Part shown: positions 47,853 through 57,726 of the stretch, piece by piece
Numbering within the stretch: the first letter of the stretch is position 1
Layout: the number at the start of each line of letters is the position of its first letter
From: Lachnospiraceae bacterium
Lineage (GTDB): Bacteria > Bacillota > Clostridia > Lachnospirales > Lachnospiraceae
DNA length: 64,000 bases
Direction: 5' to 3'
Assembly (NCBI GenBank): GCA_902363675.1
Contig: CABJAV010000007.1
Coordinates: forward strand, 70,667-134,666
Position numbers and translations under genes: made by a program
Notes under the pieces: generated by a model
What the model was told of the DNA's origin: nothing
The model's database searches: none
Seen by the model: only the letters and a program-made list of their open reading frames with translations

Positions 47853-47888
47853 AAAAAGATTGAATATTTTCATATTCAATCTTTTTTC
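47853..47888 (+). terminator. Terminator or attenuator between the TetR gene and the MMPL gene
   Basis: AAAAGATTGAATAT pairs perfectly with ATATTCAATCTTTT, followed by TT. It ends the TetR transcript. With only about 40 bases left before the MMPL gene, the efflux promoter must overlap this hairpin or depend on read-through. Confidence 0.7.
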
Positions 47889-47930
47889 ATATGATAAATG
47901 CGATGAAAAATATATAGGATGGTGAGCATT

Positions 47931-50009
47931 ATGATTAAATTTGGAAAAGGAGTCGTTAAATGTCGGTTCCTGATTCTGATTCTGGCTTTCCTGTTACTGA
48001 TTCCATCAGCAATCGGTTACTTAAAGACCAGAATTAACTATGATATCCTTTCTTATCTCCCGGGGGAGATCGAGACAATGAAAGGACAGGACATTCTTTT
48101 GGATGAGTTTGGAACAGGTGCTTTTTCGTTCGTAGTCGTTGAGGGTATGGATGACAAAGATCTGCAAAAAATTGCAGATGAAATTAAGGATGTGCCGCAT
48201 GTAAAAAATGTTATCTGGTATGGATCTGTAATGGATTTCAGTATTCCGCGTGAAGCATTACCGGATGACATCTACAATTTCTTTAATAACAAAGACGCAG
48301 ACAGTCAGTTGATGGCGGTGCTGTTTGATGAGTCCATGTCATCGGATGGAACAATGGATGCCATTCAGGAAATCAATGATCTGGTTGGCAAACAGTGCTT
48401 TGTCAGTGGTATGGCATCCGTCAACAATGATATCCGTAAGCTGGCAGAAAACGAAAGTGTGATCTATGTATTGATTGCCGTTATTCTTTCACTGATCGTT
48501 TTGTCGCTGACTATGGATTCCGCATTGGTTCCATTCCTGTTTTTGATCAGTATCGGAATGGCAATCATATATAACCTCGGTTCGAACGTGATTATGGGAG
48601 AAATCTCGTACATAACGAAGGCATTGGCAGCGGTCCTGCAGCTTGGTGTTACCATGGACTACTCGATTTTCCTGTGGCACAGTTATCAGGAACAGCAGGA
48701 ACGATTTGATGGTGACAAAAACCGTGCCATGGCACATGCAATTTCTAATACCATTACATCTGTTGTAAGTAGTTCTATTACAACAGTAGCTGGTTTCCTT
48801 GCACTGTGCTTTATGAGTTTCACATTAGGACTTGACCTTGGTATTGTTATGGCAAAGGGTGTTGTATTCGGTGTAATCGGTTGTGTAACAATTCTTCCAT
48901 CACTGATTCTTGTATGTGACAAAGCAATTGAGAAGACAAAACACAGAGTGATTCTTCCGGATATGAGCAGAATTGCAGGATGGATCACAAACCATTACAT
49001 CGTATTTGTAATTGCATTCCTTGTAGTTTTAGTTCCTGCAATCTACGGTTACACACATACAGATGTGTACTACGACCTGACCGGAACATTGCCGGAGACA
49101 TTCAGCAGTAAAGTTGGTAATGACAAGCTGACCGAACAGTATCATATGGGGGCAACACATATGATACTGGCAAAAAGTGATCTGTCAAAGAAAGACAGTA
49201 TGAATATGATCGATGATATCAAGAAGGTAGATGGTGTTAAGCTTGCAGCTTCTCTTGATTCTATTATGGGACCGGATATTCCGGAAGAGATGATTCCGGA
49301 TGATATCAAGGAAGTTTTCAAGAGTGGCAATTACCAGATGATGGTCATCGTTTCCGAATATGCTGCCGCGACAGATGAAGTAAATAAACAGTGTGACGAG
49401 ATCAATAAGATCGTTAAGAAATACGATGACACAGCGATGCTTATAGGAGAAGCCCCATGTACGAAGGATTTGATTGAAATCACGGATGTGGATTTCAAGA
49501 ACGTAAGTATTATTTCCATAGGAGCAATTTTCCTGATCATTGCGATTGTATTTAAGTCCATTACACTGCCAATCATTTTGGTATGTGTCATTGAGTTTGC
49601 AATTTTTATCAATATGGGTATTCCGGCATACACCGGAACGGTATTACCGTTTATTGCTTCGATTGTTATCGGAACTATTCAGCTGGGAGCAACGGTCGAC
49701 TATGCAATCCTTATGACAAATAAGTATAAGAAGAACCGTTTCCGTGGAATGGAGAAGAAAGAGGCAATCACAGATGCACTGAGCAAATCAATTCAGTCCA
49801 TTATCGTCAGTGCATTGAGCTTCTTCGCAGCAACGTTCGGCGTAGGAATGTATTCAAATATTGATATGATCGGTTCTTTGTGTATGTTGATGGCACGAGG
49901 CGCAATCATCAGTATGATCGTTGTTATCCTTATACTTCCATCCATGTTGATGGTATTTGACCGTGTGATTTGTGCAACAAGCGCTGGTTTCCGTAACAAG
50001 AATAAATAG
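47931..50009 (+). CDS. MMPL/RND-family transporter
   Basis: A 692-residue membrane protein with the duplicated MMPL layout: helix, extracytoplasmic domain, five helices, then again. The motifs LQLGVTMDYSIFLWHSY and IQLGATVDYAILMTNKY mark the equivalent helix in each half, with the proton-relay aspartate. ATG 47931 is used, with GGTGAG ahead. The next gene encodes a secreted partner, a pairing frequent in Firmicutes. Substrate unknown, perhaps a lipid or drug. Confidence 0.9.
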   Translation: MIKFGKGVVKCRFLILILAFLLLIPSAIGYLKTRINYDILSYLPGEIETMKGQDILLDEFGTGAFSFVVVEGMDDKDLQKIADEIKDVPHVKNVIWYGSVMDFSIPREALPDDIYNFFNNKDADSQLMAVLFDESMSSDGTMDAIQEINDLVGKQCFVSGMASVNNDIRKLAENESVIYVLIAVILSLIVLSLTMDSALVPFLFLISIGMAIIYNLGSNVIMGEISYITKALAAVLQLGVTMDYSIFLWHSYQEQQERFDGDKNRAMAHAISNTITSVVSSSITTVAGFLALCFMSFTLGLDLGIVMAKGVVFGVIGCVTILPSLILVCDKAIEKTKHRVILPDMSRIAGWITNHYIVFVIAFLVVLVPAIYGYTHTDVYYDLTGTLPETFSSKVGNDKLTEQYHMGATHMILAKSDLSKKDSMNMIDDIKKVDGVKLAASLDSIMGPDIPEEMIPDDIKEVFKSGNYQMMVIVSEYAAATDEVNKQCDEINKIVKKYDDTAMLIGEAPCTKDLIEITDVDFKNVSIISIGAIFLIIAIVFKSITLPIILVCVIEFAIFINMGIPAYTGTVLPFIASIVIGTIQLGATVDYAILMTNKYKKNRFRGMEKKEAITDALSKSIQSIIVSALSFFAATFGVGMYSNIDMIGSLCMLMARGAIISMIVVILILPSMLMVFDRVICATSAGFRNKNK

Positions 50010-50023
50010 GAGGTTGATTCATT

Positions 50024-52183
50024 ATGAAGTTACCAGAATTAAAAAAGAAATTTAGAAATAGATATGCAATCAAAATTGTAGCAGGTGTTCTTACCGTTGC
50101 ACTGCTTGGAAGCAGCATGACAGCAGTTGCAGTACAGGCAGACCAGAAAGAAGATGCAACTGTAGAGACAACTGCAGAAACAGGCAGTGATAATAAAGTG
50201 GATGCCAGTGATATTGAAGATCTGGTTTCCATTAAAGCAAACGACAAGGAAATCGGAAAAGACGAGAGCGTTTACCTGATTTCTGATGCAAGCGGTAAAG
50301 TATATAACACAATTGTAAGCGATCATCTTACAAACAAAGACAAAGCAGATACATTAGAGGATCAGTCAAACTTAAAAGATATCAAAAATGTAAAGGGTGA
50401 TGAAGAGTTCACCCAGGACGGAGATAAACTTACCTGGAAAGCAGGTGGCAACGATATTTATTATCAGGGAACTTCCGATGAGGAAGCTCCGGTCAGCCAG
50501 AAAGTAACTTACTATCTGGATGGCAATGAGATTGATCCAAAGGATCTGGCTGGAAAGTCCGGTAAAGTTACCATCCATTTTGATTATACAAACAATTCTT
50601 CTTACAAAGAGACCATAAATGGTAAGGAAGTAGAAGTAAAAGTTCCGTTTGCAGCAGTGACAGCAATGGTTCTCGATGACAGTTTTACCAATGTGGAAGT
50701 AAAGAATGGTAAAGTACAGAGCAATGGTGATAACAACGTCATCATCGGATATGCACTTCCTGGAATTAAAGAAAGTCTGAATGTAAAAGATTCTGATTTC
50801 GTAGATAATCTGGAACTTCCAGAAGATTTTGAAGTTACTGCAGATGTTAAGGACTTCAAATTAGATACTGCAATGACCATCGTTATGAATGCAGGCAGTA
50901 TGGTATCTATGGAAAAGGGAGACAGCTCTTCCTTAGATGATATGATAGATGAGTTATCCGATGCAAGTACCAAGTTAAAAGACGGTTCTTCTGATCTGGC
51001 AAAGGGAATCGATACTTTACAGAGCAGTCTTGCAGATTATGCGAGCGGTATGAGTGAGTTGTATTCCAAGAGTGGAGACCTTGCTTCCGGCGTCAACACA
51101 TTAAACAGCAGCGCAGCTACCATTAACCAGGGTATTCAGACGTTAGATAAAGCACTGAACACCAAGATGAGCGACAAGGAAAAAGCAACAGCACAGAAGA
51201 CGGCATCCGACGCAGTAGCAGCAGAATTTAAGAATGGCAAGACAAAAGAAGTTACCGACCAGATTTATAATTCATTACGTTATACAAAGAGTAAAGATGG
51301 TTCCACTGCTGACGGTGCATTATATACTTCCTTATATGATGGCGCATACAATGCAAACGCAGCAACAACCGTATACAATGAAGTTGTAAGACAGGTACTT
51401 CTTCAAGCAGCAGGACAGCCGGCGACCAGCAAACTGACAGCAGATCAGGTTGCTGAGGCAATCAAGACAAATTATGTAAAGGGTGCACAGGCAAACGATC
51501 CGACTTCAACTGCAATGTATGCAGTTACAAATGGAATGACAAGTGCGCAGCTTGCAGAACTTCTTTACGCAAAGTCAGGTGCAAAAGATACGCTTTTTGC
51601 AAAGACAGAAAGTACGATCCAGGCACAGTTAAAAGCAGGAAGAGACAATGCACAGATCAAAGCGGGCGTAGAGCAGAGTTTAAAGACAATGGCAGAACAG
51701 CTCGCAGGTGCATGTGAGAGTGCTGCTTCACAGGCAGCAGGTCAGGCAGCAGTTACCGGAGCAGAGAGTGCCAAGGTTACCGTTGCAAAGCAGATCGAGG
51801 CAGTACAGAAGAACGGATACAGCCTTGTTAGCGGAGCAAAGGCATTGAGCAAAGGAACACAGACACTGGCAGATCAGGTTCCGACTCTGACAGCTGGTAT
51901 CAAAGCTTTAAACGATGCTACTGTAAAGATTGTAGATGGTGTGGATGAGTTACATGATGGTTCTCATAAACTTGCAGATGGAATTGTTGAGTTTGATGAA
52001 GACGGAATTTCCAAGATTGTAAACAGTTACGAAGGTGATATTAAACCACTTACCGATCGTTTACAGGCTGTTATTGATGCAGGAGAAGATTATCAGACAT
52101 TTACTTCTGTAGCAGACGGTGTAAACGGAAGTGTGAAGTTTATTTACAAACTTGACTCAATCAAGGCAGATGATGCCAAATAA
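50024..52183 (+). CDS. Secreted YhgE/Pip-like partner of the MMPL transporter
   Basis: A 719-residue protein with a signal peptide or anchor (KIVAGVLTVALLGSSMTAVAVQA). Then come a beta-rich domain (about residues 60-270) and long helical repeats with the heptad-like L-x-x-G pattern (LKDGSSDLAKGIDTL, LSKGTQTLADQVPTL, LHDGSHKLADGI) typical of YhgE/Pip extracellular regions. No C-terminal membrane helices are present, unlike full YhgE. It follows MMPL after 14 bases and probably forms a periplasm-like extension of the pump. Confidence 0.7.
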   Translation: MKLPELKKKFRNRYAIKIVAGVLTVALLGSSMTAVAVQADQKEDATVETTAETGSDNKVDASDIEDLVSIKANDKEIGKDESVYLISDASGKVYNTIVSDHLTNKDKADTLEDQSNLKDIKNVKGDEEFTQDGDKLTWKAGGNDIYYQGTSDEEAPVSQKVTYYLDGNEIDPKDLAGKSGKVTIHFDYTNNSSYKETINGKEVEVKVPFAAVTAMVLDDSFTNVEVKNGKVQSNGDNNVIIGYALPGIKESLNVKDSDFVDNLELPEDFEVTADVKDFKLDTAMTIVMNAGSMVSMEKGDSSSLDDMIDELSDASTKLKDGSSDLAKGIDTLQSSLADYASGMSELYSKSGDLASGVNTLNSSAATINQGIQTLDKALNTKMSDKEKATAQKTASDAVAAEFKNGKTKEVTDQIYNSLRYTKSKDGSTADGALYTSLYDGAYNANAATTVYNEVVRQVLLQAAGQPATSKLTADQVAEAIKTNYVKGAQANDPTSTAMYAVTNGMTSAQLAELLYAKSGAKDTLFAKTESTIQAQLKAGRDNAQIKAGVEQSLKTMAEQLAGACESAASQAAGQAAVTGAESAKVTVAKQIEAVQKNGYSLVSGAKALSKGTQTLADQVPTLTAGIKALNDATVKIVDGVDELHDGSHKLADGIVEFDEDGISKIVNSYEGDIKPLTDRLQAVIDAGEDYQTFTSVADGVNGSVKFIYKLDSIKADDAK

Positions 52184-52209
52184 AAACAGATCATTGGAGG
52201 AACACTAGG

Positions 52210-52794
52210 ATGAACTGGTTAGAAAATTTGCTGATTGTGGCCGGAATTTCATTGGATATCTTTGCAGGAATGGAATGCCAGGGCTCGCTCGTGAAAAAAA
52301 TAAATAAAAAGCATTTATTCGCGATATGTACTGTGGTTGCTATCGGGCAGCTGATCGAGTTATTCCTGGGATATTTCCTTTCCGATTTGTTTTGCAGGAA
52401 ATATGCGGTGGCAAATGAAAAGATGCTGGGCGAAATCATAGCAATGCTGATTTTCTTTGCAGTTGGGATTCGACTGATGACCAAAGCTGTTCGCAATGAA
52501 CGGATCGAGGAACATCTCGAGAACGACCTGGGGATTAAACGTTTTGTTCTGATGGTGGCCAGAACCGGAATATATACGATTTTGGTCGGCATTGCATTTG
52601 GCTTTTTAGGAACGAATGCAACATTGCTTTTAATCATGACGCTCATAGTTACGATTGCATTTGTAATCGGAGGAATGTACACAGGATATCATTTGGGGTT
52701 TGATTCCAAGACGGTGGTATATGTCGTGGGGGCCATTTTACTTTGGATATCAGGATTTAACGTGTTATTGAGCAGAGTAATAGAAATTTTTTAG
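52210..52794 (+). CDS. MntP/YtaF-like membrane protein
   Basis: A 194-residue protein with six membrane helices in two halves. The first helix has an aspartate in ISLDIFAGM, where MntP manganese exporters have a conserved Asp, and the second half reads GFLGTNATLLL, then GMYTGYHLGF. Members export Mn2+ or have unknown roles; a metal is likely but unproven. It follows the YhgE-like gene by 26 bases and may be co-transcribed. Confidence 0.6.
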   Translation: MNWLENLLIVAGISLDIFAGMECQGSLVKKINKKHLFAICTVVAIGQLIELFLGYFLSDLFCRKYAVANEKMLGEIIAMLIFFAVGIRLMTKAVRNERIEEHLENDLGIKRFVLMVARTGIYTILVGIAFGFLGTNATLLLIMTLIVTIAFVIGGMYTGYHLGFDSKTVVYVVGAILLWISGFNVLLSRVIEIF

Positions 52795-52805
52795 AGAGAA
52801 GGAAG

Positions 52806-52838
52806 CAGAGGGCAGATGATTGCTCTCTGTTTTGTTTT
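52806..52838 (+). terminator. Terminator behind the MntP-like gene
   Basis: CAGAG-G-GCA pairs with TGC-T-CTCTG, followed by TTTTGTTTT. Ends the TetR-controlled or MMPL transcription unit. Confidence 0.7.
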
Positions 52839-52902
52839 GTAGTAAGATAAAGGCATTCTTTGAAAATTGCGCGGAAAAGAATAGCAGGGAGATTAAAGGC
52901 AT

Positions 52903-53628
52903 ATGATAGAAGGCAGACAGGCGGTAACAGAGGATTATACAGTTGTCGATTTAGAGATGACGGGACTGACACCGAAACAGGATAAAATTATTGAAATCGG
53001 AGCGGTAAAGGTACGTGGACGAAAGGTGATCGATACTTATGGTACACTTGTGAAATCTGCGCGGCCGATTCCGGATCGGGTCAGTAAACTGACCGGTATC
53101 ACGAATGAAATGATGGAAAATGGAATGGGAGAAGATCAGGCGATACAGACACTGCTTTCGTTTATTGGTGATGATGTGATCGTAGGTCACAATATATCGT
53201 TTGATTACAGTTTTCTCAAACAGTGGGCTGTCAACCGCAAAGCACCTTTACAAATGTCTGCTTGTGATACTCTTCGTATAGCCCGGGCATTGCTTCCGGG
53301 GGAACAGTCGAAGAAGCTGGAAGATCTCTGCAATTATTTTCAAATAGAGAGGGAACATGCACATCGTGCATTGGATGATGCAGTCGAAACACAGAAAATA
53401 TATGAATGCCTTATGAATTGTGCATTGCCCGAAAAGAAGGAACTTTTTGTGCCGAAACTTCTGACATATAAAGCAAAGCGCCAGACACCTGCTACGGCCC
53501 ATCAGATTGAGCGTTTGAAACAGTTACGTGAAAAATACCAGATTACAGATGAAATCGTATGGGATACCCTGACAAGAAGTGAGGCATCCCGTCTGCAGGA
53601 TAAGTATTATGTTACTTATGGAAGATAA
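52903..53628 (+). CDS. DEDDh 3'-5' exonuclease (DNA polymerase III epsilon-like)
   Basis: A 241-residue protein with the exonuclease motifs: VVDLEMTGLTP (Exo I), VGHNISFDYSFL (Exo II) and H-R-A-L-D-D-A (Exo III with the catalytic His). The C-terminal 60 residues are a small helical extension. It probably proofreads or degrades DNA/RNA; the exact substrate is not evident. Its end overlaps the convergent gene by 13 bases. Confidence 0.88.
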   Translation: MIEGRQAVTEDYTVVDLEMTGLTPKQDKIIEIGAVKVRGRKVIDTYGTLVKSARPIPDRVSKLTGITNEMMENGMGEDQAIQTLLSFIGDDVIVGHNISFDYSFLKQWAVNRKAPLQMSACDTLRIARALLPGEQSKKLEDLCNYFQIEREHAHRALDDAVETQKIYECLMNCALPEKKELFVPKLLTYKAKRQTPATAHQIERLKQLREKYQITDEIVWDTLTRSEASRLQDKYYVTYGR

Positions 53629-54203
53629 GTTTTTAAATTTTCTATGATGATATTGCGGGCGAGAGTATTGATTTCCTCCGCAGAAGAGATAAGATCCTGA
53701 ATGTGCCCCGTCTGCCCATCTTCTTTGTATAAATCTGCAAGTGTTGTGTAGATACTGATTGCATCAGCATGGAAGGATACGGCAAGTTCCAGAAGGTCTT
53801 TTGCAGTATCTTTCTGGTCAGCTGCAAGAAGTTCTTGCGCGTAGGTATTTACGGCACTTACAAACTCCGTAAAGTTGGCGTCGTAAGAGGAAAGCTCATC
53901 GAGATTGGCAGCGCCATATTCCAGTTTCAGTTCAGTATTGGTAATACCGGACAGGTTAAGCATCTTATCAGAAGAAAGGCGAACCAGCGTCTTTTCCGCA
54001 TCTGTGTGAAGGTTTTGTGGTATTTTTTCGATTGGTATGGTAAGATAGTTGAGATTGTGAATGTCTTTGCGGCGTGTAAAATTAGCCTGTCGTTCGTTTT
54101 CCCAGAATTGTTCCTGAACATTTTCCTGTGAATGGTTATTTTTATGAATCGCAAAATTTAATATTAAAACAAAAATGATAAATACAGCTAAAAAAATAAA
54201 CAT
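53616..54203 (-). CDS. Membrane-anchored helical protein of unknown function
   Basis: A 195-residue protein with an N-terminal membrane helix (residues 2-18) and a soluble helical region that looks TPR-like in the second half (AKDLLELAVSFHADAISIYTTLADLYKEDGQ). No family named. A single gene facing the exonuclease gene, with which it overlaps tail to tail. Confidence 0.6.
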   Translation of the reverse strand: MFIFLAVFIIFVLILNFAIHKNNHSQENVQEQFWENERQANFTRRKDIHNLNYLTIPIEKIPQNLHTDAEKTLVRLSSDKMLNLSGITNTELKLEYGAANLDELSSYDANFTEFVSAVNTYAQELLAADQKDTAKDLLELAVSFHADAISIYTTLADLYKEDGQTGHIQDLISSAEEINTLARNIIIENLKTYLP

Positions 54204-54273
54204 AAAGAATTCCTTTCTTGTAAGTTTTCTAGTTGTATTGATTATAACTTATAATTACGAAGAGGTGAATAGG

Positions 54274-54366
54274 ATGAAGAAGAAAAATCGTATAATTGCA
54301 ATCGTAGCACTGGTATTGATCGCAGCAATGGTTGTCACTTCTGTTGTGTCTGCATTTATAATGTAG
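54274..54366 (+). CDS. Tiny single-helix membrane protein (30 residues)
   Basis: Begins with KKKNR and continues as one membrane helix (IIAIVALVLIAAMVVTSVVS). GAGGTGAAT lies at good spacing ahead of ATG 54274, better than for the longer frame from 54175. The lysine-rich start with one helix is typical of small membrane peptides. Function unknown. Confidence 0.45.
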   Translation: MKKKNRIIAIVALVLIAAMVVTSVVSAFIM

Positions 54367-54468
54367 GAAGCATAATGAATGACACGAACTTAGGCTTGAA
54401 AATGTGAGGGTTTGTGATAAAATATGTAGTCAGACAAAGTATGGTGGAAATATAGTTAAGGAAAGAAT

Positions 54469-56175
54469 ATGAAGAAGACAGGGAAAATTATCTTTTTTGG
54501 AACTTTATTTGGTTTGTTATGCAGTTTTGGAAATGCACAGACGGTTCAGGCGCAGGATGAAATTGCAATAGAGGACGGTGTGTGCATCGGCAATGTTGAT
54601 GTAGGTGGAATGACGGGGGACGAAGCTAAGACAGCCGTTTCTTCCTATGTAGATAGTCTCATGGACACTACATTTACATTGAAGGGTAAATCCGGTTCCA
54701 TCGAAATGACCGCTGCTGACATGGGCGTTACGGCCGATGTTGACACCGCCGTTACCGAAGCGCTCGCAGTAGGTCGTGCGGGAAGTCTGATCAATCGTTA
54801 TAAGACGACACAGGATTTGAAGAAAAATAAACTTGTGCTGGATATGCATTTAAGTGTGGATAAGCAGGAGACAGCACAGAAGTTGTACAGCAATTCCGGA
54901 AAACTGAGTGTGGAAGCTGTAGACAACGGATTAAAACGTGAGAATGGTAAGTTTGTATATGTTCCGGGTAAGGAAGGCGTGGAAGTTGATATTGTAAATT
55001 CCGTATATGCCATTAATGATTTCCTTGCAGATGGCTGGGATGGAAGTGACAACGAGATTGCACTTGTCACAGAAGTTGTAGAGCCTCGTGGAACAGAGGA
55101 TGAACTTGCAGAAGTAAAGGATTTACTTGGAAGTTATTCGACGGATTTCAGCAGCTCGAGTCCGGGACGTGCCAAGAATGTAACAACAGGTTGCAGTAAG
55201 GTAGACGGCACAATCCTTTATCCGGGAGATGAGTTTGAACTTTGCTCTACGGTAAGTCCTTTTACACAGGAAAACGGATATGAACTTGCAGGCGCTTATC
55301 AGAATGGTACAACGGTAGAGTCTTTTGGTGGAGGAATCTGCCAGGTGGCTACTACATTATATAATGCGGTAATACGCGCCGAACTTGAGATTACCATGCG
55401 TTATAACCACTCCATGATGGTACATTATGTGCAGCCATCTATGGATGCAGCAATTGCAGGCAATTATAAGGATCTCCGTTTTAAAAATAATCTGGATTCA
55501 CCGGTTTATATTGAGGGCTACTGTAGTGGTGGTGTGATACATTTTAATGTATATGGCAAGGAAACACGTCCTTCTAACCGTGAGATTTCGTTTGAGAGCG
55601 AGACCGTTTCTACCGTAGATCCGAAGGTTAAATTTAATCTTGATTCGAGCAAAGCAATCGGATACTGGAGTGTCGATCAGACACCACATACCGGATGTAT
55701 TGCACAGCTTTGGAAAATTGTTAATGTTGACGGCGTACAGCAGAGCAGAGATTTGTTCAACAAGAGTAATTATCAGGCTTCTCCAAAGATTATTACCATT
55801 GGAACAAAGGATGCCACTGCAGAATCACTTACTGCGTTAAAGAATGCAGTTGCTACAGGAGATGAGGCAACGGTGCGAGGTGCGGTATCCGGTCTGAAGT
55901 CTAATGCAGATGCACAAAAGGAAGAAGACGAAGATAAGGATAACGACAAGGATAACGACAAGGATAACGACAAGGATAACGACAAGGATAACGATACATC
56001 CGACAAGAATGATACATCAGACAAAACAGATGATAAAAAGAATGATTCAAATACATCCGATAAGAAGGATGATAAGAAAGATGACAAGAAGGACGATAAA
56101 AAGGACAATCAGACATCGTCTGACAATAAAACATCTTCCGATGATGCGAAAGCAAACAAGGAATCATCAAATTAA
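54469..56175 (+). CDS. VanW-family surface protein with a Lys/Asp-rich tail
   Basis: A 568-residue protein with a signal peptide (cleavage near VQAQD), a YoaR-like peptidoglycan-binding-type domain (about residues 30-190), then the VanW domain (about 225-360) with TTGCSKVDGTILYPGDEF and FGGGICQVATTLYNAV. The last 90 residues are almost only Lys, Asp, Asn, Ser and Thr, with five perfect KDND repeats. It is probably secreted and bound to the wall. VanW proteins occur in some vancomycin clusters, but no van genes are near. Confidence 0.88.
   Translation: MKKTGKIIFFGTLFGLLCSFGNAQTVQAQDEIAIEDGVCIGNVDVGGMTGDEAKTAVSSYVDSLMDTTFTLKGKSGSIEMTAADMGVTADVDTAVTEALAVGRAGSLINRYKTTQDLKKNKLVLDMHLSVDKQETAQKLYSNSGKLSVEAVDNGLKRENGKFVYVPGKEGVEVDIVNSVYAINDFLADGWDGSDNEIALVTEVVEPRGTEDELAEVKDLLGSYSTDFSSSSPGRAKNVTTGCSKVDGTILYPGDEFELCSTVSPFTQENGYELAGAYQNGTTVESFGGGICQVATTLYNAVIRAELEITMRYNHSMMVHYVQPSMDAAIAGNYKDLRFKNNLDSPVYIEGYCSGGVIHFNVYGKETRPSNREISFESETVSTVDPKVKFNLDSSKAIGYWSVDQTPHTGCIAQLWKIVNVDGVQQSRDLFNKSNYQASPKIITIGTKDATAESLTALKNAVATGDEATVRGAVSGLKSNADAQKEEDEDKDNDKDNDKDNDKDNDKDNDTSDKNDTSDKTDDKKNDSNTSDKKDDKKDDKKDDKKDNQTSSDNKTSSDDAKANKESSN
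55936..55995 (+). repeat. Five tandem 12-base repeats in the VanW gene
   Basis: Five copies of AAGGATAACGAC (last base of the last copy changed) encode KDND repeats. The array keeps the frame whatever the copy number, so tail length can vary by slippage. Confidence 0.85.
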
Positions 56176-56236
56176 TTTGAACATCAGGCTGCTTCCTGCA
56201 AATGGGGCAGCCTTGTAGTCTATAAGTGGAGCGAAT

Positions 56237-57205
56237 ATGAAAGCAGGAAAATTGTCAGAATCAGCCTTGAAACGTTCTGTGCTGAAACAACTACATAATG
56301 GTAAATCTTTTGTGCCTCCTATGGTGGGAGGCGATTATGCAGCGGTGCAGGCAAAAGAAGCAATGGTGGTTCAGGCAATTGGAGCCAGATGTTGTGGAGA
56401 AAGTCTGCGAGGTATGCTCAGTGTCTATAATGCACTGAACAATCTGGCATGCAGTGGAGCAAAACCTCTGGGTATTACGATGACTCTGCTTTTGCCGACA
56501 TCCTGCAGCGAAAATGATCTGCGGCGGGAACTTGCAGCGATACAGGCTGTATGTGACAAAGAGGAAATCCCGATTCTCGGTGGACATACCGAAGTGACCC
56601 GAAGCGTGACGGAACCGGTCATTTCGATTACAGCGACCGGAACGGCCGATACACAGATTATCCGGCCGGGACAGGTGGAACCGGGAATGGACCTGCTGGT
56701 AACGAAAGCCGTGGGACTGGAAGGAACAGCGATACTTGCAATCGAGAAGGAAAAAGAACTTTTGGAGCGTTATGCGCAGCCTTTCATTGATCAGGCAAAG
56801 AAATTTGTGGACTATCTGTCCATACGTTCGGAGGCCGCAGTCGCCGCACAGTCTGGCGTTGCAGCGATGCATGACATCTCAGAAGGCGGCGTATTTGGTG
56901 CACTCTGGGAGTTGGGACAAAGCTCCGGCGTCGGACTTGAAATTGAATTAAAAAAAATTCCTCTTCGTCAGGAAACTGTGGAAATCTGTGAATTTTTCAA
57001 TCTGAATCCGTATAAGATGGTTTCCGGTGGAAGCGTACTTATGGCGGCAAAGGATGGAAATGCGATCGTGCATGCGATTCGACAGGCCGGTGGAGAGGCG
57101 GTCATCATCGGAAAGGCAACCGACAGCAACGACAGGGTGCTGATCAATGGAGATGAGCGCAGATTCCTTGAGACAACACAGACAGACGAACTGATGAAGC
57201 TGTAA
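56237..57205 (+). CDS. AIR synthase-related protein (PurM/HypE superfamily)
   Basis: A 322-residue protein with the two PurM-like domains: VGGDYAAVQ and ILGGHTEVT in the N-terminal half, and AMHDISEGGVFGALWELG in the C-terminal half. It lacks partners of hydrogenase maturation or purine synthesis nearby, so the reaction is uncertain. These proteins bind ATP and often make an activated intermediate. It lies ahead of an Lrp regulator and aminotransferase. Confidence 0.75.
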   Translation: MKAGKLSESALKRSVLKQLHNGKSFVPPMVGGDYAAVQAKEAMVVQAIGARCCGESLRGMLSVYNALNNLACSGAKPLGITMTLLLPTSCSENDLRRELAAIQAVCDKEEIPILGGHTEVTRSVTEPVISITATGTADTQIIRPGQVEPGMDLLVTKAVGLEGTAILAIEKEKELLERYAQPFIDQAKKFVDYLSIRSEAAVAAQSGVAAMHDISEGGVFGALWELGQSSGVGLEIELKKIPLRQETVEICEFFNLNPYKMVSGGSVLMAAKDGNAIVHAIRQAGGEAVIIGKATDSNDRVLINGDERRFLETTQTDELMKL

Positions 57206-57246
57206 TTGATTTAAGATAATAAGTTTAATCATTTTAGGAGAATATC

Positions 57247-57726
57247 ATGAGAGAAAAAATTTTGACATTTATAGAGAAAAACAGCCGTATTGATTTAAAT
57301 GAGCTGGCAATCATCCTTGGTGTGGATGAAGCGACAGTTATGAATGAACTGGAAAGCATGGAAAAGGAAGGCATTATCTGTGGATATCATACATTGATCA
57401 ACTGGGATAAAGCCGGGGTGGAAAAAGTATCTGCACTGATCGAGGTGCGTGTTACTCCACAGAGAGGTATGGGATTTGACAAGGTGGCTGAGCGAATCTA
57501 TAACTATCCGGAAGTAAATTCCGTTTATCTGATTTCTGGTGGATTTGATCTGATGGTAACTTTGGAGGGAAAGACACTGCGTGAGATTTCCCAGTTCGTA
57601 TCCGATAAGCTTTCAGCACTTGATCAGGTACTGAGTACAAAGACAAACTTTATTTTAAAGAAATACAAAGACCATGGAACTGTCATGGCAGCAAAACCAA
57701 AAGATGAAAGGATTATGATGGCATAA
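57247..57726 (+). CDS. Lrp/AsnC-family regulator
   Basis: A 159-residue regulator with an N-terminal winged helix (LNELAIILGVDEATVMNELESMEKEGII) and a C-terminal RAM ligand domain (VYLISGGFDLMVTLEGKTLREI). Its last base overlaps the ATG of the aminotransferase gene, so it is coupled to it and probably controls amino acid metabolism including that gene. Confidence 0.9.
   Translation: MREKILTFIEKNSRIDLNELAIILGVDEATVMNELESMEKEGIICGYHTLINWDKAGVEKVSALIEVRVTPQRGMGFDKVAERIYNYPEVNSVYLISGGFDLMVTLEGKTLREISQFVSDKLSALDQVLSTKTNFILKKYKDHGTVMAAKPKDERIMMA

Noticed and set aside
55773..56108. Ser/Leu-repeat minus-strand frame opposite the VanW tail
   Set aside because: Produced by reading the 12-base repeats backwards; no start signals.
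54469..56175. Vancomycin resistance locus
   Set aside because: Only a VanW-domain protein is present; no vanA/B, vanH, vanX or van regulators are near.
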